Assembly: GCA_011772495.1 (NCBI GenBank)
Contig: WVZL01000044.1
Span: 1 to 64,000 of the forward strand
Reading direction: 5' to 3'
Source of the DNA: Candidatus Aminicenantota bacterium
GTDB lineage: Bacteria; Acidobacteriota; Aminicenantia; Aminicenantales; Aminicenantaceae
Length of the DNA: 64,000 nucleotides
Shown here: positions 8,445 through 16,343 of the stretch, one piece after another
Layout of the letters: the number at the start of each line of letters is the position of its first letter
Position numbering within the stretch: position 1 is the stretch's first letter
Notes under the pieces: generated by a model
The model's database searches: none
The model's input: only the letters and a program-made list of their open reading frames with translations
What the model was told of the DNA's origin: nothing
Translations under genes and position numbers: made by a program

Positions 8445-10513
8445 AAGAGTTTCTCCTGGAAATCAATACTGAAGAGATGCCCTCTTCCCATATCAAGACA
8501 GCTCTTGTCCAGCTCAGAGAAAAATTTGAAGAGGAGCTTCGAGAGAATAATATTGACGTCGGAAAAATAAAAACACTTGGCACCTGTCGACGCTTAGTGA
8601 TCCTTGGGCATTTTTCTCCCCAACAAAAAGACAGAGAACAAGTTGTTGTTGGTCCCCCCAAGCATGTCGCTTACAGTAAAGATGGATCTTTTACTCCCGC
8701 GGCAAAAGGATTTGCTAAGTCCCAAGGAGCAAGCTTCAGCCAGCTTGAACTGATTGAAACCAAAAAAGGAGAATATTTGGGATTAAAGAAGATTGAAGCA
8801 GGTAAGCCGACCATAGATATTCTCCAGAAGTCCTTATCCCAGATTATTTCTTCTTTAACTTTTCCAAAAATGATGAGATGGGGAAAAAGCACCTTCAAGT
8901 TTTCACGGCCGATAAGGAATATTCTCTGCCTATTCGATGGGAAAATTCTTTCTTTTACTTCTGGAGGAGTAACTTCAACGAATTTTACAACCGGCCATAA
9001 GATTTATTTTCCCCAAAAAATCATAGTGAAGTCCTTCTCAGAATATGAAAGTCTCTTAAAAAAGAAGAAAGTCATTGTCAGTCAGGATGAAAGAAGGGAA
9101 AAAATCCTAAATCAGATTGAGAGGAAGCTGGCTCCTTTGGAGGCTCAACTCTTACCTGATAAGCAGCTCCTAGAGCAGTTAAGCTATGATGTTGAACAAC
9201 CCTATGTTTTTCTGGGGAAATTCCCTGAAGAATATCTGAAGTTACCTCTGGAAGTTCTGAGCACGGCCATGAAAGAAGGGCAAAATCTCTTTTCAGTAGT
9301 CAAGGGGAAGAAACAGTTGGCCTATTTTGTGGGTGTGGCGGATGCCTTCAAGGATGCTAAAGGTCTTATCCGAAAAGGAAATGAAAGGGTACTCATAGCT
9401 CGATTAGAGGATGCCAGGTTCTTTTGGGAACAGGACCGGAAGATTAAATTAAAAAAGAGAGCCAAAGGTTTAGACCGCATAATCTTTCAGGAGGAGCTTG
9501 GAACTTATGAGGATAAGGTTCTGAGATTGAAGAAAATCGTGACCTATCTGGCTCGCAAATTGGATGTCGAGAATGAAAAGCGACAGCTCATTCAGGCGGC
9601 GGAATTGTGCAAGGTTGATCTGCTCACCGAAATGGTGAGGGAATTCTCGTCTCTTCAGGGAAGAGCAGGAGGACTTTATGCCAGGGAAGAAGGATATCCT
9701 TCCTCAATTTGCAAGGCGGTTTATGAACATTATCAGCCTGTAAGCCTTGATGATGAATCTCCTCCTACCTTGGCTGGGGCAATACTCTCCATCTCTGATA
9801 AATTAGACTCCACGGTGGGAACAATAGGAATCGGGATTCAAGCCACAGGGTCAAAAGACCCTTTTGGTTTACGTCGGAATGCTCAGGGGATATGCAAGAT
9901 CATTCTGGGGAAAAAACTAAGTCTTTCTTTTTCACGCCTTTTAGATAAAGTGTTGGGAGTATACGGAGAAAAGCTTAAAATCCCAGTAGAAGAAGTGAAG
10001 AATTACTGTTTCGGTTTTTTTTCTGACCGCCTGCAATACATTTTTGAAAGGCAGGGTTATCGGTATGATCTCATCAAAGCTGCTCTGGGAGCCGGGATAG
10101 ATAATATCTATTACTCCGGTCTTAGGATAAAAGCTTTAGATAGCCTGAAGGAAAGTCCCAAATTCGGACCTCTAATACTCATTTCTAAAAGAGTCAACAA
10201 CATTCTCCGCAACCAACCTCTTTACAGGATCAATCCCGAACTGGTGCGAGAAAAGGAAGAAAGAGAGCTCTATACGACCCTGTTAATCATAAAAGAAAAT
10301 GTTCTTTCCCTGATTTCGAAAGGAGATTTTTCTCAGGCCCAGAGAATACTTTTCAGGATACGCTCATCCATAGATAATTTTTTTGACCATGTCCTGGTTA
10401 TGGACGAAAACCCGAGAATCAGGCGGAATCGTTTGGCCCTCCTCCAGGAAATCAGCAAGCTTTTCCTTCGAATGGCTGACTATTCTCAGGTTGTGTTCGA
10501 GGGCGGAAAATAA
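8441..10513 (+). CDS. glyS: Glycyl-tRNA synthetase beta subunit, apparently starting at CTG
   Basis: Beta subunit with tRNA-binding functions. The first in-frame ATG (8477) would cut off the conserved family start. Upstream, in frame, the codons from 8441 read CTG AAA GAG TTT CTC CTG GAA, giving (M)KEFLLEINTEEMP, the standard GlyS N-terminus. The frame is closed by TAG at 8426-8428, and AGGGAGG (8427-8433) sits seven bases before the CTG. The CTG overlaps the glyQ stop as CTGA, where ATGA is the usual coupling. Other landmarks are SRPIRNIL, AMKEGQNLF, QEELGTYEDK, AGGLYAREEGYP, DPFGLRRNAQGI and a C-terminal DALR domain. The CTG start is an inference; a single base error A to C would also explain it. 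Confidence 0.93.
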   Translation: MKEFLLEINTEEMPSSHIKTALVQLREKFEEELRENNIDVGKIKTLGTCRRLVILGHFSPQQKDREQVVVGPPKHVAYSKDGSFTPAAKGFAKSQGASFSQLELIETKKGEYLGLKKIEAGKPTIDILQKSLSQIISSLTFPKMMRWGKSTFKFSRPIRNILCLFDGKILSFTSGGVTSTNFTTGHKIYFPQKIIVKSFSEYESLLKKKKVIVSQDERREKILNQIERKLAPLEAQLLPDKQLLEQLSYDVEQPYVFLGKFPEEYLKLPLEVLSTAMKEGQNLFSVVKGKKQLAYFVGVADAFKDAKGLIRKGNERVLIARLEDARFFWEQDRKIKLKKRAKGLDRIIFQEELGTYEDKVLRLKKIVTYLARKLDVENEKRQLIQAAELCKVDLLTEMVREFSSLQGRAGGLYAREEGYPSSICKAVYEHYQPVSLDDESPPTLAGAILSISDKLDSTVGTIGIGIQATGSKDPFGLRRNAQGICKIILGKKLSLSFSRLLDKVLGVYGEKLKIPVEEVKNYCFGFFSDRLQYIFERQGYRYDLIKAALGAGIDNIYYSGLRIKALDSLKESPKFGPLILISKRVNNILRNQPLYRINPELVREKEERELYTTLLIIKENVLSLISKGDFSQAQRILFRIRSSIDNFFDHVLVMDENPRIRRNRLALLQEISKLFLRMADYSQVVFEGGK

Positions 10514-10737
10514 TTCCCTCTTTTTGACCCAAAACGTCTCAAATTAGGTGCAGTCTACGCAAGTTAATATTAAATCGAAATCTATATTTAATAAGTCAAA
10601 TTTCCTTGCCAGTTCTTGAATCTTGAATCTGGAGACCTGACTCCTTGACTGCTTGATTTTCGACCTACTTTGATATTCACAGATCAGAATTGCAGAGCTG
10701 AAGGGTTCAGCTGATTATCTCGCTGACTGAATTGTTA

Positions 10738-11136
10738 TCAGCTTTTATTCGGAGTGAATTTATTCTCTAAGGCAATGAGCCTTTCCAGGTTTTCGGGTGA
10801 GTTTTGTCCGCTCTCTTCTCCATAAGGATTGAATTGAACTCCGATCTGGTATTTATAACTCTTCCCGGGATTGAAAGAAGTCCACCGCACCTGTCCCGTC
10901 AAGTTCATAGGAGCACTTTCACCAGGAATAGATATTTTCAAATAAGCTCTAGTGTTGCTCTTAAGAGGCTTCTGACACAGAAACCGGAACCCTCCGCGGC
11001 TCATATCCAAAACAGGCCAAAACTCCTCTTCGTCCTTCTCTTGGGCAGAGAAAAGTTTCTTCTCCTGGTAGATCACTGTTGCCCCAGGGACTTCGAATCG
11101 AACGCAGGCTCTGTTTTCTATTTCATTTTCAACCAT
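10738..11136 (-). CDS. PilZ-domain protein, likely cyclic-di-GMP receptor
   Basis: A 132-residue single-domain protein. It keeps both PilZ signature elements: RACVR (Arg9-x3-Arg13, the RxxxR motif) and DMSRGG (Asp44-x-Ser46-x2-Gly49, the D/NxSxxG motif). The rest (TGQVRW, YQIGVQFNP) is the typical beta-barrel. These motifs normally bind cyclic-di-GMP, so it should be a soluble effector. No diguanylate cyclase or phosphodiesterase is in the window. A GAGGA ribosome site precedes the ATG. It stands alone, divergent from the cytochrome gene. Target process unknown. Confidence 0.88.
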   Translation of the reverse strand: MVENEIENRACVRFEVPGATVIYQEKKLFSAQEKDEEEFWPVLDMSRGGFRFLCQKPLKSNTRAYLKISIPGESAPMNLTGQVRWTSFNPGKSYKYQIGVQFNPYGEESGQNSPENLERLIALENKFTPNKS

Positions 11137-11506
11137 GGATTTAATCCTCTTTACGAGATTGCCTTTTTTCCATACAAGTCGTGACTGAACTATATTCTAA
11201 TCCGCGAAAAAAGTCAATTTGAATTTATCTTATTTGTTTAATATCAATTGGTTAGCTGGATTCGGTTCCATGAATTCCGGGCTTGCGTCATCACGCCGAG
11301 CATTCCGGGACGTAATTTCTGATTCTTTGAAGATCGATTAAAATTGACTTTATGTGTATCCTGTGTTATTTCCTCTCGAGAAGTAAGAAAGAATAATAAG
11401 ACACAAAATTGGGAAAATCGTCGCCAAAAGGAAATTCCTGTCGTGTGAAGCTCAAATTTGGGGATAAGGATCGATTCCCAATCGATTTGAAGGAGGCAAG
11501 ATAACA
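11137..11506. other. Divergent intergenic region, PilZ gene to cytochrome gene
   Basis: No gene or RNA recognised. A 17-base palindrome, ATCGATT-CCC-AATCGAT (11470-11486), lies four bases before the AGGAGG ribosome site (11491-11496) of the cytochrome gene. As DNA it could be an operator; in the mRNA it could form a small hairpin close to the ribosome site. Confidence 0.3.
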
Positions 11507-12565
11507 ATGAAAAAAGGAGTTTTACTGGTCAGTGTTTTAATCCCATTGTTTTTAATTTCTGGCTTTTTTATCATTCAAGCGACTGAAGAAAAAGCTGTTC
11601 CAAAGGAAAGCAATTTCTATGAAAAAAGTCTGCACTACACGAATAAAGGATTTGAGTACTGGTACAGCAAAGAACAGGGAGGTCTGGAAAGGCTTACTGG
11701 AATTCCCTTTTCCCGATTAGATTGCACAAGATGCCATGTCAAGACCTGCGACACCTGCCATAAGAAAGAAGTCGACGGGAAGCCTACCTACTCGCTGGAA
11801 CCTGCCCGAGCTGAGGAAGTCTGTCAGAGCTGCCATTCAATGGACACGTTGGAAAAAGCGAAAAAAAATAAAAAAGCTTCTGGTTTAGACGTTCATTTCA
11901 AGAATGAGATGAAATGCATGGATTGCCATTCGCCCAGAGAAATTCATGGCGATGGAACACCGTATAATTCCATACAGCAGCCAGGGGCTATGGATACAAA
12001 ATGCGATAACTGCCACAGTCCGCTGCCAGAAAGCACAAGCCATACGGTTCACAAAGGCAAGCTTGATTGTAATGCCTGTCATGTGAGAAATGTTCCTACC
12101 TGCTACAACTGTCATTTTGATACCAGGATAAAGGAAAACAAAAGCGTCTCTCTCCCGTTAAAAAATATTCTCTTCATGGTCAATCATGAAGACAAGGTCA
12201 CCTTGGCCAATTTCCATACTTTCGTCTATCAAAATAAAGCCATGATTGCTTTTGCACCAGCGTTCCCTCATGATGTGATGAAGGAGGGAAGACAATGCAA
12301 AGAATGCCATAATACCCAGATCATTAAAGATATAAAAAAGAATAAATTTTCTTTGTTGGTATTCGAAAAGGGTGAATTAAAGAATGTTGAGGGAGTGGTA
12401 CCTGTCCTTGAAGCCTTGAAATGGAATTTAGTTTATTTGAATTATACGGAAGGCAAATGGATCCCCATAGAAGATCCTGTAGAACCTCTAATCAATTACT
12501 CGGGCTACAGCAGCCCTCTAACTCATGAACAATTGAAAAGGCTGGAAAAAGCTCCTTCTGATTAG
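11507..12565 (+). CDS. Exported multihaem c-type cytochrome, eight CxxCH sites
   Basis: A 352-residue periplasmic or outer-surface electron carrier. The N-terminus is a signal peptide or membrane anchor (MKKGVLLVSVLIPLFLISGFF). Eight CxxCH haem sites lie at 73-77, 81-85, 106-110, 137-141, 166-170, 188-192, 199-203 and 264-268. The last about 80 residues carry none. Extra His residues are plentiful and could be distal ligands. The pattern recalls cytochrome c3/NrfH-like and octahaem families, but I cannot place it in a named one. No quinol oxidoreductase, NrfA partner or cytochrome maturation gene is next to it. An AGGAGG site ten bases upstream supports the start. Confidence 0.88.
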   Translation: MKKGVLLVSVLIPLFLISGFFIIQATEEKAVPKESNFYEKSLHYTNKGFEYWYSKEQGGLERLTGIPFSRLDCTRCHVKTCDTCHKKEVDGKPTYSLEPARAEEVCQSCHSMDTLEKAKKNKKASGLDVHFKNEMKCMDCHSPREIHGDGTPYNSIQQPGAMDTKCDNCHSPLPESTSHTVHKGKLDCNACHVRNVPTCYNCHFDTRIKENKSVSLPLKNILFMVNHEDKVTLANFHTFVYQNKAMIAFAPAFPHDVMKEGRQCKECHNTQIIKDIKKNKFSLLVFEKGELKNVEGVVPVLEALKWNLVYLNYTEGKWIPIEDPVEPLINYSGYSSPLTHEQLKRLEKAPSD

Positions 12566-12869
12566 GGCCGGACTAAGTTGTCTTCTTTATTTTAAAATGG
12601 ATAGATACTTCTTAGAGCTGCTATTTGCCCTTGGAACGTTAAAATTGTAAGTATAAACGCCACTTAGCAGCATATCTTTTTCAAAACCTATTTTGCATCC
12701 TTCTATGTGTTTTCTCAGTGATCCTTATAAAAAGCTGGTCAATATAGAGGGAATTCTCACTCACCTGGCTTTCTGTATTTGACCAAGATTTTTTACTGTG
12801 GTATTAGCTATAAAGTAGATTGGCTGAGGAAATTCAAAGAATGGAGAAAACAGGGAATAAATAAATTAA
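12566..12869. other. Intergenic region without recognised features
   Basis: AT-rich DNA between the cytochrome gene and the propeller kinase. I saw no clear terminator, promoter, RNA or small gene. Confidence 0.4.
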
Positions 12870-15800
12870 ATGAAGTTAATTTTCAAATCCACCTGCCTGA
12901 CCATCTTCATAAGTTTGAGTTGTTTCCTAAATTTAATCGCCCAAAAAAATAATATAAAGTTTTGGCAAATCACACTTGAAGAAGGTTTATCCCAGAGCGG
13001 AGTAAATTGTATTCTGCAAGACAGCCAAGGGTTTATGTGGTTTGGAACAGGAGATGGATTGAATAAATATGATGGATTCAATTTTACAGTATACAGATAC
13101 GATCCAGATAAACCCAATAACCTGAGCAGCAATGATGTGCGAGCAATCTACGAGGACCGATCTGGTGTCCTCTGGATTGGAACTTGGGGAGGCGGACTCA
13201 ATAGATTTAACCGTGAGGAGGAAACATTCACCCATTGGATGAGCCAACCAGCAGACCCCGATAGCATAAGTGATAATGATATATATTCAATCTATGAGGA
13301 CCGGTCAGGTGTCCTCTGGATTGGAACTTGGGGAGGCGGCTTAAATAGATTTAACCGTGAGGAGGGAACGTTCACCCATTGGATGAACCAACCAGGAGAC
13401 CTTGATAGCATAAGTGATAATCATATTTACTCAATATATGAAGATCAATCTGGCGTGCTCTGGATTGGGACGGTTAACGGGTTAAATAGATTTGATCGAG
13501 AACAAAAGAAATTTACATGTTGGATAAGCGAACCAGAAAATCCCAATAGTTTAAGTCATAATGAGGTTCGCGTAGTTTACGAAGATCGATCAGGGCTGAT
13601 TTGGATTGGGACTGATGGTGGCGGTCTCAATAGATTTGATCGTAAGAAGGAAACATTTACGCATTGGGTAAGCGAACCTGGAAAGCCTAAAAGCATAAAT
13701 CACAATGAGGTGCGAGCAATCTACGAGGACCGATCTGGTGTACTCTGGGTTGGGACTTGGGGAGGGGGGCTAAATAGATTCAATCGTGAGGAGGAAACAT
13801 TTGCACATTGGGTAAACAATCCCGAAAATCCCAGTAGCTTGAGTGACAATAGTGTTTATTCAATCTATGAAGACCGTTCTGGCGTGCTCTGGATTGGGAC
13901 GGTTAACGGGTTAAATAGATTTAAGATAGGCCGGGAGAAATTTACTCAATGGGAAAAAGAACCTGGAAATCCTGATAGCTTGAGTCATAATTTTGTTTTA
14001 TCAATCTATGAGGACCGATCCGGTGCACTTTGGGTTGGGACTGATGGTGGTGGTCTCAGTAGATATGATCCCGTGAATGAAACATTTACCCATTGGATAA
14101 ACGAACCAGGAAAACCCAACAGCTTGAGTAGCAATAATGTGCGGACAATCTCCGGAGACCGTACAGGAGCGCTCTGGCTTGGAACAAAGGGTGGGCTTGA
14201 TAAGTTTGATCCCGAGAAGGAAACATTTACCCATTGGAGGAATGAGCCTGGAAAACCTGATAGCTTGAGCAATAATGAGATTTTATCCATTTATGAGGAC
14301 AGAACAGGAGTGCTCTGGATCGGGACAAATGGAGGCGGACTCAATAGATTTAATCGTGAGAAGGGGACATTTACCCATTGGATAAACGAACCTGGAAACT
14401 CCAGCAGCTTGGGTCACAATGCTATTGTTTCAATCTATGAGGATCGGAAGGGAGTGCTCTGGATCGGGACAAATGGAGGCGGACTCAATAGATTTAATCA
14501 TGAAGATGGAACATTTACGCGTTGGATAAACGAACCTGGAAATCTAAATAGCTTGAGCAACAACAAGATTTTGTCTCTTCATGAAGACCAATCGGGTATA
14601 CTCTGGATTGGAACTCTTGGGGGTGGCCTCAACAAGTTTGATCGGGAAGAAGAAACATTTACACGCTATACAGAGAAAGATGGCCTCCCTAATAATGTGA
14701 TATACGGGATTTTAGAAGATGATGATGGTTATCTTTGGCTCAGTACTAATAAAGGATTATCAAAATTCAGCCTCCAAACAGAGTCTTTTAGAAATTACGA
14801 TATCCATGATGGACTTCAGATGAATGAGTTTAATCAGGGAGCTTTTCATAAAAATAATGGCAAACTGTTTTTTGGGGGTATCAAAGGATTCATTGCTTTT
14901 TTCCCAGATAATATAAAAAACAATCCAAACATCCCTTCAATCGTTATCACGAAATTCAAAAAATTTGACGAAATCATCAAAACGAACGTTACAGATACAG
15001 AAAAAAGTGTATTATCCTATAAGGACAAATACTTTTCCTTCGAGTTTGCAGCTCTCGATTACAGAAATCCTGATAAAAATCAGTATGCCTATATGATGGA
15101 AGGGTTCGATAAAGATTGGATTCATTCAGGCACAAGACGTTCTGCAACTTATACACAATTGGATCCGGGGGAATACATTTTTCGTGTGAAAGGCTCAAAC
15201 AATGATGGAGTTTGGAATGAAGAGGGGGTATCTATAAAAATAATTATTCCCCCACCTTTCTGGCAGACCTGGTGGTTTAGGATCTTAGCGGCTATGTTTC
15301 TATTGGGGCTTATTTTTATCGGGTACAGGAAGCGGGTAGAGTATATTGAAGCTCAGAAGAAAAAGCTTGAAATTCAGGTTGCAGAGAGAACCAAAGAAAT
15401 AGCGAACAAAAACAGACAACTTGAGGTAGCATTGCGCGAGCTAAAAGAGGCTCAATCTCAACTTGTTCAGGCTCAGAAAATGGCATCCTTAAGTAATCTA
15501 GCCGCTGGGATAGCCCATGAAATCAATAATCCCATTGGCGCAATCAATAGTGCGGCCAATACTTCTTCCCGTTCATTAAGTAGAATTATCGCAACGCTTG
15601 AAGTGTGCAGGAACTTAAAGGAAATAAAAGAAGATAAAGATTTTACGAAAGCGCTGAATATTCTCAAAAGTAATAATAGGACTACAGAGATGGCAACCGA
15701 GCGAATATCAAAGATCATTAAGAGTCTCAAAAACTTTTCAAGGCTTGAGGAGGCGGAATTTCAGGAAGCAGATGTTCATGAAGGTCTGGAGAGCACTTTA

Positions 15801-16217
15801 ATTTTGCTACATCACGAGATCAAAAACCGGATAAAGGTTGTAAAAGAATTCGGAGACATCTCGAAAATTTATTGCTATCCAAACCAGCTTAACCAGGTAT
15901 TCATGAATGTGCTTGCCAATGCTGTTCAAGCAATAGAAAACAAAGGAAATATTATTATTAGAACATCAGGAACTGATAGCAAGGTCATTATCAGTATCTC
16001 TGATGACGGAATGGGCATCAAAAAAGAAAATTTAAAGAAAATTTTCGACCCAGGGTTCACGACCAAAGGGGTTGGAGTAGGTGCTGGTCTCGGCCTTTCC
16101 ATCAGTTATAACATCATTAAGACTCATAAAGGCGACATAAAAGTCAACAGTGAAGAAGGTAAGGGAACTGAGATTATTATCACCTTGCCGATAAAGCAAG
16201 CAGGAGTTCCGACCTAA
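12870..16217 (+). CDS. Membrane sensor histidine kinase with double beta-propeller sensor
   Basis: A 1115-residue sensor of the hybrid two-component type without a receiver or DNA-binding domain. A signal peptide (about 1-25) is followed by 13 clear Reg_prop repeats of 44-48 residues, with consensus IYEDRSGVLWIGT-GGGLNRF, from about residue 44. A last weaker blade (KLFFGGIKGFIAFFPD) would complete two seven-bladed propellers. Then come a Y_Y_Y domain (about 680-790), a transmembrane helix (from about 801), a coiled coil, and a kinase core with phospho-acceptor His883 in AHEINNP, an N-box (NQVFMNVLANAVQAI) and G-boxes (DDGMGI, GAGLGLSI). In Bacteroides such sensors detect glycans. The sugar phosphorylase next door fits a carbohydrate signal, but this is inference. 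Confidence 0.92.
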   Translation: MKLIFKSTCLTIFISLSCFLNLIAQKNNIKFWQITLEEGLSQSGVNCILQDSQGFMWFGTGDGLNKYDGFNFTVYRYDPDKPNNLSSNDVRAIYEDRSGVLWIGTWGGGLNRFNREEETFTHWMSQPADPDSISDNDIYSIYEDRSGVLWIGTWGGGLNRFNREEGTFTHWMNQPGDLDSISDNHIYSIYEDQSGVLWIGTVNGLNRFDREQKKFTCWISEPENPNSLSHNEVRVVYEDRSGLIWIGTDGGGLNRFDRKKETFTHWVSEPGKPKSINHNEVRAIYEDRSGVLWVGTWGGGLNRFNREEETFAHWVNNPENPSSLSDNSVYSIYEDRSGVLWIGTVNGLNRFKIGREKFTQWEKEPGNPDSLSHNFVLSIYEDRSGALWVGTDGGGLSRYDPVNETFTHWINEPGKPNSLSSNNVRTISGDRTGALWLGTKGGLDKFDPEKETFTHWRNEPGKPDSLSNNEILSIYEDRTGVLWIGTNGGGLNRFNREKGTFTHWINEPGNSSSLGHNAIVSIYEDRKGVLWIGTNGGGLNRFNHEDGTFTRWINEPGNLNSLSNNKILSLHEDQSGILWIGTLGGGLNKFDREEETFTRYTEKDGLPNNVIYGILEDDDGYLWLSTNKGLSKFSLQTESFRNYDIHDGLQMNEFNQGAFHKNNGKLFFGGIKGFIAFFPDNIKNNPNIPSIVITKFKKFDEIIKTNVTDTEKSVLSYKDKYFSFEFAALDYRNPDKNQYAYMMEGFDKDWIHSGTRRSATYTQLDPGEYIFRVKGSNNDGVWNEEGVSIKIIIPPPFWQTWWFRILAAMFLLGLIFIGYRKRVEYIEAQKKKLEIQVAERTKEIANKNRQLEVALRELKEAQSQLVQAQKMASLSNLAAGIAHEINNPIGAINSAANTSSRSLSRIIATLEVCRNLKEIKEDKDFTKALNILKSNNRTTEMATERISKIIKSLKNFSRLEEAEFQEADVHEGLESTLILLHHEIKNRIKVVKEFGDISKIYCYPNQLNQVFMNVLANAVQAIENKGNIIIRTSGTDSKVIISISDDGMGIKKENLKKIFDPGFTTKGVGVGAGLGLSISYNIIKTHKGDIKVNSEEGKGTEIIITLPIKQAGVPT
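13131..14693. repeat. Tandem in-gene repeat, eleven units of about 141-144 bases
   Basis: Units begin near 13131, 13275, 13419, 13560, 13704, 13848, 13989, 14133, 14274, 14418 and 14562. Each encodes one propeller blade. The first two are nearly identical at the DNA level, including silent positions, as are the pairs at 13419/13848 (GGTTAACGGGTTAAATAG) and 14274/14418. This shows recent duplication or gene conversion rather than selection on protein alone. Confidence 0.9.
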
Positions 16218-16343
16218 ATTAATTTCCAAGCGATTTTAATCAGCTGATCTTGGAAATTGAACTTCACGTTTATGCAGAGGAGTCTTGTAGTGAAGAGAAA
16301 TAAATTAAGGGAATTTCACAAAATTCGATAAGAAAATGAGGTG

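Noticed and set aside
13131-14693. Regular repeats that could suggest a CRISPR array
   Set aside because: Units are 141-144 bases, have no unique spacers and encode beta-propeller blades in one open frame.
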